Origin: Ashinkailepas kermadecensis
Taxonomy: Eukaryota; Arthropoda; Thecostraca; Neolepadidae
Direction of reading: 5' to 3'
NCBI GenBank assembly: GCA_034440615.1
Contig: JAOTOM010004339.1
Coordinates: 186,001 to 250,000, forward strand
DNA length: 64,000 nt
Position 1 is the first letter of the stretch. Every line of letters starts with the position of its first letter. This document shows, one piece after another, positions 32,337-43,150 of the stretch. The position numbers and the translations under genes were made by a program. Under the pieces are notes generated by a model. That model had not been told where the DNA came from. It did no database searches and worked only from the letters and a program-made list of their open reading frames with translations.

Positions 32337-32394
32337 GTGGACAAGCTCTCAAGACCTGTTTTCAGGAAAAAAAAACACTTGCTCAAATGTATAC

Positions 32395-32570
32395 CTGTAA
32401 TGCATCTGCCACCGCACCGCCAGCACCAAGTCCTTAACCATCCAATGTCTGACTCGCTTAGCCATCGCAGTCTGTCGCAACAAGGAGGATGACATCTCTG
32501 GGAACAACACATCCAGCAGGTATTCCGAAACAACGGGTACCCAAGCGCGTTTACCGGTCGAGCACAACAG
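32395..32570 (-). CDS. Possible unassigned exon
   Basis: A clean open stretch on the minus strand ends at a strong donor, ATTACAG|GTATAC at 32395/32394. Blocks are KRAWVPVVSEYLLDVLFPEM, SSSLLRQTAMAKRVRHWMV and KDLVLAVRWQMHY. The composition is that of a soluble helical protein and does not look like repeat translation. The upstream limit is set by an in-frame stop (TAG near 32574), and an acceptor may lie there. I do not recognise the protein. A roughly 30-bp tandem repeat (ATTGTATGGC at 32581, 32611, 32640) starts at its 5' edge, as at the Fuzzy exons. It may be an exon of a gene nested in the Fuzzy intron, or chance. Confidence 0.35.
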
Positions 32571-32740
32571 CGGCTACTGGATTGTATGGCAGCGGCTGTA
32601 CAATGGCTCGATTGTATGGCAGCACAACAACGGCCACTCATTGTATGGCGACGAGGTACAGAAATTGGCCAGCGCCCTCGCCAGTTCAGCCTCTCCGGGG
32701 CTAGCAATGGTCGTTGCCGCGCTAGGACCGGCCGTGTCGA

Positions 32741-32850
32741 CGGTGGCGGTGACCGCGGCCGTGGCGGTGACCGTGGCGGTGACCGTGGCGGTGACCGTGG
32801 CGGTGACCGTGGCGGTGACCGTGGCCGCAACCGTGGCGGCGGCGGCGGCG
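32741..32850. repeat. 12-bp minisatellite GTGGCGGTGACC
   Basis: About nine units. All frames through it stay open (GGDRGGDRGG in one, AVTVAVTVAV in another, PPRSPPRS on the minus strand), so open reading frames at 32586-32965 are weak evidence of coding. Confidence 0.9.
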
Positions 32851-33589
32851 GACGCTGCAGCGGCTGCAGGATCGGCCCAAACACCTGCAGGATTAAGCCC
32901 TCCGCAGGCGCCTCCGTCTGCAAATACACACGCTGAAATGAAAAGAAGACTATTAAGCCGAACACGGGAGTCGAACGCTACATCGCTGCTGCGTAGAGTA
33001 AAGTAAAGGTAATGTTGAAGACGTCTGGACATGCCTGGCTGGTTAACCCATACCCTGCCGACATTGAGGTATATTGAGGTATCGCACGTGCTGCGACCTG
33101 ACAAGGTCACATGAGAAGTGATATGAAGAGTGATGTGACCAGTGGCGAGCATGGCAACTGACCCGAGTGGATCTTCAGCTGGGTAACTGCGTAGTGGCAT
33201 TAACGGTACGCTAAACATTGAATTCAAATTATGTCGTTCAACAGAAATGGTTCGGCCAGTTGGTGGATGCGTGGTACATGTAACCATCTCTGCTTAGCAA
33301 AGACCCCGATCCAAGAATCTATTCAATGAAGACATTTGGAGTAAAAGTACTAAAACACCGAATTGCAACGGAGACTACTATCGAGGCTTTTCATCGTCCA
33401 ATGATGTGTACGTCCAGGCTGATATTTAAGAACCCCGAAGATAATGGGATGAATTCAGGCAAATTGCAGGGTTTGTATTTCTGAGCACTACTTGTGGTAC
33501 AAGCAGTTAAATGGGCATAGGACAGTCGATTTTGTGCGATGCACTCAATAAACGTCAATGCTAAGCTATACAATAATTGGGGCATGGGC

Positions 33590-36270
33590 AGTGGCGTACC
33601 GAAGGGGGCATTGAAGCAGCCCCCCCTGAGAGGTTATCGGCCCCCAATAATCGCGCCGGGGTTCGGAAAAGTATCGCCAGGCTCCCTAAAAAACTTGCTG
33701 GTGTCCCCAACGATCGTTCCGGGGCCCATAAAAATCATATATGGGCCCCAAAAAGGGCACCCAAAAGCAAGGGACCCCGAAAATCGCGCTAGGGGCAGCC
33801 AATATCCCACCACAATGCCCCTGAAAATCACACTGAATCATTGGGCTTTAAAAAAAATCCCAAAATGACGCCGAGGGCTTCAAAATGTGGGACGGGCCCC
33901 TGAAAACACCGATGGGGCCCCAAAACGTCGTCCCGGGACCCCGATAAGTCGCACCATGGCCACAGAAAATCACGTAAGGGCCGTAAAATGCCTGGCCGGG
34001 CCCCTGGCAATCACGCTGGGAGCCAAAAAGACTGGCCGGGCCCTCAAAATCACGCTGGGTCCCAAAAGGTTGGGCCGGGGCCCCTGATAATCGCGCTGGG
34101 TTCCCAAAAAATTCGGACCGGGGACGCTCAACATCACACTGGGACCACAAAAAAAAATCGTGCCGTGGTCCTTGAAAACCAAGGTGGGGCCACAAAAAGA
34201 CGGGCTGGGCCACTGCAAATCACGTTGGGGTCCTCAAAGGTTCGCGTCTGGGCCCCGAAAATTACGTTGGGGGCCGACAAAAGTCCTGCCGGGGTTCTTG
34301 AAAATCAAACGGGGACCCCCAAAGGGTTCGGTCGGGCCCTGAAAATCACACTGAGCCTAAAATTACCAAAAAAAGTCGCGCCCGGGCCCCTCAAGATCAC
34401 GCTGGGGTCTCGACAGGTCGCACCGGTGCCCCGAAAATCACATCGGGAACACCCAATAAATGAAGCCGGCGCAACAAAACAAAACAAAACAAAAAACAGT
34501 CCGGACATGGAAAATCACTCTGGGTCACAGGAATCCCTTCAAAAGAAACCAAGACGTGATGGGTCCCCAAAGACGTGTTGAGGCCACTAAAACTTGCGAT
34601 AGGGATCCCAACAAATGACGACAGAGTGGAAAATCGCACTTAGACCCAAAAACGTCGCGAGGTGACCTTGGAAATCACACTAGGGGCCCCAAAAGTCACC
34701 CCGGAGCCCCACAGGTCGCAGCTGGCTTCCCAAAACTCAATTTCTACCCGGAATGTGACTCTGCGGCAATAAAAATTGTGTCAAGGACGCCAAAAAGGTG
34801 TCGGGCCCCGGAAAGAAGCACGTTGGAGCAGCGATAAAAATGCACCGGGAGCCCAAAGAATCGTACCGGGTTCCACAAATATCGCGCAGGAGGATTATAC
34901 AAATAGAAGTCGACAAAGGGGGTTTATCGAGTCGACACGAGCACCAGAAAATTCAGAACAGGTCCCGAAAGAAAGTTCACCTGACGGCCTTTCTACTCTG
35001 AAGGGTGCCATCGGCTGAACAAAAAACTCGTCGGGCAGCCGCAGTGGCATACTAAAGAGGCAAATCCCCCCCTCTCCATCCTGAAGAGTTGGGCTCCAAA
35101 GAACCCAAGAATCGCTCCGGGGACCCCAAAAATGGCTCTGGGGCCGATAAATTCGCGTCTGGGCACCCAGAATGAGCGATTATAAATAAAAACAGTGCGC
35201 ACCAAAAAACTTGCACAGGGGCCAGAAAATGTGCGCCAGGAACGCCAAAATCGCGATAGGGCCCAAAAGATCAACGCGCCCCGCGAACTAGCGCCAAGCC
35301 CCCGAAATATCGCGCTTTGGACCAAAAAAATACGGTCTGTAGGCCCATGAATTGTGGACGTCATAAAAAATCCCCTCGGAGCTCCCAAAAATTGTCATCG
35401 ATGGCCCCAAATAAGCATAGCGTAACCACAAAATCGCATCGGGACCCGAGAAGAATTAAGCCAAAGCCTTACAAAATAAAGAGAGATTCATAAAAATAAA
35501 TTCTGAGCCAGGAAAATCGCTCCTTAGCGCAAACATACCACCGGATGCCTTACCAAATCGCATACGGCACCGAAAAACGTACCGGAGCTTTAAAAGTAGC
35601 GGTGGGACAGAATAAAAAATGTTCCCGGGGTCCCGAAAATCAGGACGTGGCTCGAACTTTACATAATTCAGAAGAAGTCACCAAATAAATGCGTCGTGTC
35701 CAGAAAACTGCGTCGGACGCCCCGGAACCACGCGCCTGGGCCCGAAAAGTCGCGACGGGACCTCGAGAAATTATACCGGAGCTCCCAACATCGTGCTGCG
35801 GTCCCACAAATGTGAGCGGGGAACCCCAAATAAACACAGCGGGACCCTAAGAGCACAACTGGAGGACGAAAATGACCCGGGCCCTCTAAAGTGTACCGAG
35901 TCCGGCAAGATGCGGTAGGGCCTCAAAACATGCGTTGCACCTCTAAATAAACACACCGGGAGTTAAAAAAGCAAAACACAACGGGACTCAAAGCACACCG
36001 GGGCCTTGAGAGCACACAGGGGCCTGCAAAACAGGCTAACGACTGCTGCTGGAGGCACGGTCCAAGATAAGGAACACAAAGACCCGTATTAAATAAACAC
36101 TTCGGGGTCTGCGAAAACGAGCCGATACATAAACAATAACGTCGATGCACAAAAAAAACACCAAAACTATTTTTTTTTTAAAGAGCCGGGTCCCAAAAAT
36201 GGACTGGGCCCCGCACAAAAATTGGCTCGAGGCCAGAAACACATCCGTAGACAAAGAAAAACGGAGAGGT
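33590..36270. repeat. 2.7-kb degenerate GC-rich array (GGGCCCC-AAAA motif)
   Basis: From GTGGCGTACCGAAGGGGGCA onward the sequence is a long series of diverged units of about 25-35 bp with the pattern GGGNCCCCAAAATCGCGCYGG. Unit length and sequence drift continuously. None of the many overlapping open frames has a family match, and they share the repeat's phase. The same motif in reverse forms 23420-23805. Confidence 0.85.
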
Positions 36271-37190
36271 CCAAAAAGAACACCTAACTAGAGCCTCGGT
36301 TCGGTAGCCAATTTGACAGGGTATTTAACCAAAGGGATGAGGTGAATCAAAGCTCAGCGATTATCCGGATTTCTTAGCCATCAGAAAACGTGAGAAGAAG
36401 AGAACTATCAATCGAATTGAATTCAGGATAGGGCCTTGTGTCTCTTAAGTCTCAACACGTTATGACTTTATGAGGTGCCGTGTGTTGTCACCTGTCAGCT
36501 ATTTTGCACTGAATTGTTGGTCCCCAAAATAAGCGGTTACATTCCGTATCAGCCGGGTGCCACATGTTGTAGCATTTCGTTTCAAGTGGCGGATATTCTA
36601 AGATGCATGATGTGCACTACAGGGATGATAGAGTTGACTGATCACCTATGTGTTGGAGCTAAACCCTGAGGATGAACACTATAACATGCATTTTTATTTA
36701 TTGCGTTTTTCTTTGCGCCAGTCTGTCAGGCTGCCAATCGTGGTCTGTCACACACGGGATCAAATAATTTTACATCAGCGATCACCCGTCTTTCCTGTTT
36801 CTCAACCTCTCAAGCATCAATCATGAGACTTCTTTTGCCATGGGGCAGCAAGTAAGTTACGTTCTTGCTTATTCTTTCTCCTCAACAACATCAGTGAACA
36901 TTTACAAGGGGGACATCTTAGTGACGTAAAGTACCAATTCATGGAAACTAGGGCACACCACATATCCATTAGTGAGGCTATAATGAGCTTGTACTCTACA
37001 CACACACGCACCTAGCGGAAGTTGAATTAATTGTATTTCAACAGTAATAGGTACTAATTGTTTCCCTTGCACCAGGAAGATAAACCTATTATTAATTCAC
37101 CAGTCTTGAAGAGTTACATGTTCAGCGAGAAGTGGGAATTTGAAAGTACTTATGATGTGATGACATTTTTTTTCTCAGTATCACATGTTG
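36271..37190. other. Non-coding stretch, no feature recognised
   Basis: No gene, RNA or repeat structure was identified by eye. The short frames here show no family resemblance. Confidence 0.4.
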
Positions 37191-37194
37191 CTGG

Positions 37195-37379
37195 TAGCCA
37201 TAGGCGCCCCCAGGGGCCTGCCCCCTCCCCTAGCGGTGAAAGTTGCGTGCTCACTATTAACATTTTCGGGTTCTCTATCCAAAAGCGCTCAACCATAGTA
37301 CTTTGCGAAATTCCTGGGTACGCCTCTGCTGTTGACCCTGGACCACCCACTTCTTGAGACGTTCCTACGCCTATGGTCA
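37195..37379. mobile_element. MITE-like element (185 bp) with 13-bp inverted ends
   Basis: GTAGCCATAGGCG at 37195-37207 is nearly the reverse complement of CGCCTATGGTCAC at 37367-37379 (11 of 13 bases). The inner part starts with C/G runs (CCCCCAGGGGCC). No coding content. Confidence 0.5.
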
Positions 37380-37609
37380 CCTGTGACAGATGCAATGCAT
37401 CCACGGTAATCATGCCATCCATAATTAACAGCGAAGTAACCGGACATTAAATGCTTCCACAGAGTTGATGACTTCAGTTCTTAACGATCGTCGTAATTGG
37501 GAGAACGCTGGGCACATGCTTCAAATAACAGCAATTCGCACTCAATAGCCGTTCCTTTGCTTTTCCTGTGGAAATTATTAAGCTTATAAGCGGCACGGCT
37601 TAAAAGAGT

Positions 37610-37755
37610 GGCTGAATCACTCCAGTCACCACTCCCGCCAGCTAAGGACTTCTTGGAAGCCCTCCCGTCACCACTCCCGCCAGCTAAGGACTTCTTGGAA
37701 GCCCTCCCGTCATCACTCCCGTCAGCTAAGGACTTCTTGGAGGCACCCCTCCCCC
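37610..37755. repeat. 48-bp minisatellite, three units
   Basis: CAGCTAAGGACTTCTTGG recurs at about 37639, 37687 and 37732, in near-identical 48-bp units. The minus frame reads ASKKSLAGGSGDGR repeated; this is not evidence of a protein. Confidence 0.9.
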
Positions 37756-39090
37756 CCGCCCTCGGTCGCTGGTGAATAACGCATCGTCTCAGAACCAGCA
37801 CTGGAAAACGATGCAGCCGAAAATATGACGGCAGCGTATTTAATCATAGCATATTTAATTTGTTTACATACCTAAGTTTAATTTGTTACTGTTATTCAGG
37901 GAATGGAAGGTTTAGTTCGGTGAATAACTGCCAGCAGCACTCACCAGTTATCTGTCTACCCTCCTGCGGTAGTCCGATGGAAGGCCCGGGTGGTGACACG
38001 CCACATGCTTGGAAAGGCGTTGCCTTGCCCTTCGCCCGTTAGCGGCTAAGGCTGTGTAACTGCAGGTGGCGAGAGGGCAGTACCCCTTTCTGCGAAGTAT
38101 CACCAACGTGCTAGTAATTCCTGTAGAATCGAATACACACTCAGCAGTGGGAATAGATAGCCAATGAGTGACCCATCCCGGGGTTGATTAGTAACAGGGT
38201 CTTTCCCCAGCGCTAGCTCGGTTCACGTATTTTGACCCTCAGTGGTTGGTGAGCGAATAGGGTATTTTGCAGGGCATTTGTCACTGAAAATGGAACAACC
38301 TATGTAGAATATCTGCGAATTTCGAACCGTGTTCTAATTTTTTAGTGCGTCGACATGATGACATTCGTGCTTTTTGCACGAATATAAATATTTAATATTG
38401 AACAGCCTTTCCACCAGCGACCCAAACAAATTGGGAATCGGAAGAGCTCCCCCATCACTCGGCGGTGAGTTGACATAAAGCGCTTAGACGAGACTGGACC
38501 GCAACGGTGCCGATAATTGAATCTGTCAGCGTGTACAACATGCACTTCTGTATTTAATTATGTGCATCTCGATAAAACCCCTGGCTACAAAAGCCTTTAT
38601 ATTGAAGCAGCTTTCTCATGTTTATACTGTGATTTCGATGCTCTAACTTACTCATGCGTTCTCCTTGTGGAAACATTACGTCATATATTCAAACTTAAAG
38701 TGAACTTAATGACCAAATGTTAAGAAAGAAGAAAAGAAAACACGAACAAAAAGGTGATTAAAGCTACATAAGCACATACCAAAAATGTTGCATTAACAAA
38801 ATCAAATAGTCCCCAGCCAAACGTTCAGTATAGTACCTGGTAGCACTCCATGGTATGATATTCAAAGATTAGACAGCAGCTCTGATTGCACATCATGCCA
38901 TATAATTGCTCCGCGAGACCAACTATGCAGGACTTCTTATACATGGCTGGCCTATTCAACACAAATGTTTTAAATTAAATGACCCCCACCTCCAAAACAA
39001 AAAACACACAGACTCATTTTCGTTCCAAACACACTATATTCTGGCCAGGAAATATATAATTTAATATTGTCCAAGAGGATATACACAGTT
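37756..39090. other. Non-coding stretch, no feature recognised
   Basis: No gene or repeat could be supported here. Confidence 0.4.
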
Positions 39091-39105
39091 TGATATGCTA
39101 CGTAC

Positions 39106-39200
39106 CTCGACCCGCATCAAACCCGGCACAGATGGCACGTTGAGGACCACCAAGCTCCCCACCGCTGCTGTTTCGGCGTGGAGGCTTCAGGAGCCGTGCT
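39106..39200 (-). CDS. Possible unassigned exon with strong donor
   Basis: On the minus strand a GC-rich block ends at the near-consensus donor CGAG|GTACGTAG (39106/39105). Two frames are open across most of it: one reads SLVVLNVPSVPGLMRVE, another SGGELGGPQRAICAGFDAGR. I cannot choose the frame or the acceptor, and I recognise neither peptide. It could be a real exon of an unknown gene in the Fuzzy intron, or captured sequence. Confidence 0.25.
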
Positions 39201-39278
39201 GTGGATATCCAGCTGGGATCAGAATAAGTGAAGCCACACGGAACTCCACCACACAGAGACACATGCTATTCAGCCCAC

Positions 39279-39310
39279 GCGCCCAAAAACCCTAATAACT
39301 AACTAACTAA
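39279..39310 (+). mobile_element. LINE-tail mini-insertion (32 bp) with TSD
   Basis: Only the last bases of the LINE tail (GCGCCCAAAAACCCTAATAA then CTAACTAACTAA), flanked by CTATTCAGCCCAC at 39266-39278 and 39311-39323. It is the shortest such insertion in the window. Confidence 0.8.
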
Positions 39311-39384
39311 CTATTCAGCCCACACGCAATACTTTGTCAAATGCAACGATCAAAATCTGGACCGCAAATTGCCGGTCAGGACAA

Positions 39385-39860
39385 ATGCCGGGAAATTATT
39401 CGTGAAATAGGGTAGAATATACCACTTTCGGAGCACTGCATAGACATTCCAAGGAAGTGTTGGCATCATGCTTGTTGATATGTGCTTATGAAGTCTCTTT
39501 TACTTGTTTCTAAGAGTAATTCATGCATAAGTATCATGCCTATTCTCACTATTACATATTGTGATGCACAATAATTTTTAACACAATCCCAGGTACAGAG
39601 ATCATGTATGATATGGTTTGTTAAACAATGCCATCTGTTGATATCATGGTATTGCCATAGTTATCAATATAATAGGTATCTCTTTATTGGGTGTCCCACA
39701 AATTAAATGAAATACATGCACTTATGAGTACACTTTGCTCAAACTTGAGATTGAATAGCTGAAATGATATTTGAATTGGCATAATTTGCATTATAATTTC
39801 ATGACAGATTTTGACATCCCACTGTACTGGCTTCACCGTTTCACACGGTGAAGGAGCAAA
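39385..39860 (+). repeat. Dispersed repeat, copy 1 (about 480 bp)
   Basis: Begins AATTATTCGTGAAATAGGG and AGAATATACCACTTTC, and is homologous to 57105-57620 and 59765-60250 with the same order of blocks (AAGTATCATGCC, GTTTGTTAAACAATGCC). No coding content. Confidence 0.65.
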
Positions 39861-40885
39861 AGAAATAAGACTTGTACCCTTATTAGAAACATAAAAGTCT
39901 GGCTTTCCACATACATTTTAATCAGTTCACAATGGTATCATAATAGAAGAAATGTGCCACAATTCCTTTCTACAAATGAGTCCAAAAAAGGTGGTGAATT
40001 TAATTGCATGGTCACTCATTGTTTGTGTGCATCAGGATACATGCATTACCCTACTTGAATTATATTCATAAATAAAAGGTAACCTGCAATAGCTAATCAG
40101 TACATAAATTGTTCGATATATGCATTGAAAATGGTGCTCCATACCTCTGGGGATAGTTTTTCCATAAGACCAAATACTCTTTCTTCCTCTTCCTTGTTCT
40201 CTCCTGATGTAATTGATTGATGGTAAACATCTGGAACATGAATTATCAACACATAAATCATAACAGCAGATGTAACTGTATGATGGAGAAATACACACAG
40301 TTAATACTGGGTAAATTGCACAGCATTGGAATTTAACAAATACACTTCTTGTGGCAGTGTTTGACTATGGTGATGGAATGGCACTTGAAATAGTCATTAA
40401 ATAAACCAATATATGCAAGCTTACAGGTTAACAGCAAAGCAGCAGTGTGCAACAGCTCATCATCATCCAGGTGTGATGTAGGTGCAGAGCTAGTAGTGTG
40501 AGTTATATTTCATTCTGAACTAAGGGTAAGTTGGAATACAGAAATACTGAATGGAAGTGAAGCTTAAAATATTCATTTGAAGGCTTCAAAATGGCACATA
40601 ATATTAGCAGCCAGACAGCATGGTTGACACGTGCCCTTGGGTTTGGTGTGCATGGCTTTTCCTTCTTGGTGCATATTGGTGCACAAGCATTGGTTAGTGC
40701 TCATGGTCTGCCATGCACTGCAATCTGGGTGACCAAGCCTTATGAATACAGGCAAAATATTTGGCTATAATCACTTTTTGAACAATGGATGTTTCAACAT
40801 TTAAGGATAAATATGGGGTTTGATTTTATACTGCAAGTGTCTTCCCGATTGTTACCCATTATTTGGGTAGTGCTGGACTGAATAG
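39861..40885. other. Non-coding stretch, no feature recognised
   Basis: AT-rich. Short frames without family resemblance. Confidence 0.4.
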
Positions 40886-40897
40886 TAGAATATCAGA

Positions 40898-41062
40898 TGG
40901 TTGGTTGGTTATTGGTTTTACGACACGTCGACCGTTGAGTCATGTTGCGTCGCCAATCTCTCACGCCGATTGGTCGCGGGCGAAGAGTAGCGACAGGTGA
41001 GACTCGAGCCCACAACCTTTCGATTGTGAGACGAGCATCTTACCCCTAGACCACTCGTCCCC
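40898..41062 (-). mobile_element. tRNA-derived SINE, family 1, with TSD
   Basis: 165 bp between exact copies of TAGAATATCAGA (40886-40897 and 41063-41074). On the minus strand it starts GGGGACGAGTGGTCTAGGGG (A-box region), has the B-box GGGCTCGAGTCTC and ends in ACGTGTCGTAAAACCAATAA and (CCAA)n. Confidence 0.93.
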
Positions 41063-41269
41063 TAGAATATCAGAAGAAAGGAATGGAAAAGAAAGGAAAA
41101 GAAAGGAAAGAAACATGTTTCTGAAGTGATTCACATGTCACTATTCATTTATGATACAACTGCATACTTTTCAGCTGGTGAACAAACCAATACAAAAATG
41201 TGGGTTTTGAGTGTGGCAATATAAAATGAAGAAGAATGGAACATGTGATATAAAAATATCGCATAACCT

Positions 41270-41760
41270 AACATAATTCAACCTAGCCCGACCACCTTTT
41301 TTGGTAAAACAGCAAGATCTTACAGTAAATTTGTGCTTCAATGTGCTTTATGAATTCTTGGAATGTGTTGTGCAATGCAATGTCAATGAATATAATTAAG
41401 ATGATATGACCACTCATTTACTCTGGAAATGCTAATTTTTTGGATGGCAAGCAAAATAACACCAAACAAGGGGAATGTGGTCAGTGCACCCTATAGCCAA
41501 AATAACTAACTAACCAAACAAGGAGCTTGGAGTTAAATAATATAACATGAAACAATTCATAACATGGAAAAATGTAGCATAGCCTAACCTAACCTAGCTT
41601 AACCTCCTTTTTAAGATTAAAAGAACATTTATTCGAAAAATTTCCCAATATAAAAACCTAACCCAACCTAGCCCCTTGATTTGCTTTATAGAGCTAAAAT
41701 GTTTGCAACACTCATCTCATCAACACCTTAATCAAAATAATACTGAAATTGCTCATACAC
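41270..41760. repeat. TTAGG-associated module
   Basis: CCTAACCTAACCTAGCTTAA-type tracts at 41580-41605 and 41650-41680, together with the GGGGAATG/GCAAAATAACACC-type module seen at 58110. A LINE tail (41472-41512) is inserted in it. Confidence 0.6.
41472..41512 (+). mobile_element. LINE-tail mini-insertion (41 bp) with TSD
   Basis: TGGTCAGTGCACCCTATAGC then CAAAATAACTAACTA, between exact copies of ACCAAACAAGG at 41461-41471 and 41513-41523. Confidence 0.88.
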
Positions 41761-43150
41761 ACAGGGGAAGAGGGGGGGTTCTGAACACCTAAGACATTAT
41801 GCAACAAATAGCTCTACTGCTGCTTCTGTATGGTCAAACCAGTAATTGTACTTTGTTTACTGAACACAAAAATGAGCAAGCTATCCATATTCAAACAGTG
41901 AATATCCCTAACCACTTGCAAAGAGCAACTTTAAAACAGATAATTATTTTGTAGTGGTGTGCGTATTCTGAACACAAAAATGTTGTGCAGGATTACCTCA
42001 CTGTAGCTGTTGTGGTACAAGCTATTAGTATCCACTAAAAAATGCTGGTTTAATTGCAAAAAAAATATTGAGTCACTTCCTTATCGATTTCTTAAGCCAA
42101 ATGCTCTTGGAAGCCTAAAAATAGCACCAGTGGACTTTGCTAGCTCAGTACACAAGTAATCAGTAGGACTATGTGATCACACCTTCATATTTTGGTAGAG
42201 AAAGGTCCATCATTTATGAATACCATCAACTTTTTGTTATTTACACATTGAACACAATATGGGAGACGTCCAAAGGTAGGTGTTCGGGAAATGGACCATG
42301 TTCAGATACCCCCGTCTTCCCCTACTAAATTGCTCAATTACATGACTTGCCAAAGCCCCAAAATTATAAACTGACATAACCTCTGACATCTTGGAAGGCC
42401 ATTGGCAATTAGGAGCACAGTTCAAAAACTATGTGTCACATATGAATAATATGCTATGCTGTACATCTCCAATATACCCATTAAACTGTTAGCTTTGGCT
42501 ATGAACACCAAATGGTTGTAGCTCAATTTGTGACATACCTACACAAGAGCACCAAGTCACTAGTGATGATGCCAAATAAGGGACAAATGCATTGAATTAT
42601 TTATCTGGCATTGTGAGTCTTCCATCAGACCCCCGGATCAGATATGTGTGGTGGTTGGTGGAGTAAGCTGCAACTGATGAAATACAATGTTGTTGACCCT
42701 GCATAAATTGTCTTGTTTGAACTTAAATTATGCATGCTGGGGATAATGACTGCAGCAGTACCCACTTAAGAACTTTCCTACACCCTAATTACCTTAAAAT
42801 TGCACAAAGATTTCAGCTTCATCGACTACATACTATCCAGTACAGTAATGTAGCTTTCTATGTTGGAGTCTAGGTTTGCCACATGGTCGCTTGATAACTA
42901 TCATATGATTAATTTGGCTTAAATCAAATATCATATATGTTAGTAATTACAAAGTGCATTCTATCCCTATTCCACACTCATCGATCCAAAACTTACGGTA
43001 CATGTCGAATTAACTCAATTCTTGAATAAACCTTGAACACTACAATCGAATGAATGAAATAAATGTTCCGAGCGATTGTTATCAAAAGTCCCCTTTTGCT
43101 TCTTGTGCGCCAGAGATTGCCGCCCGAGTACGATACCATATTCTAGCATG
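41761..43150. other. Non-coding stretch, no feature recognised
   Basis: AT-rich sequence without recognisable genes or repeats. Confidence 0.4.

Noticed and set aside
32586..32965. RGG-type RNA-binding protein (GGDRGG repeats) or RS-type protein
   Set aside because: The repeat is a 12-bp minisatellite open in every frame and there is no adjacent domain.
33539..34640. Overlapping frames of 100-200 codons in the GC-rich array
   Set aside because: They appear on both strands and follow the degenerate repeat. No recognisable domain.
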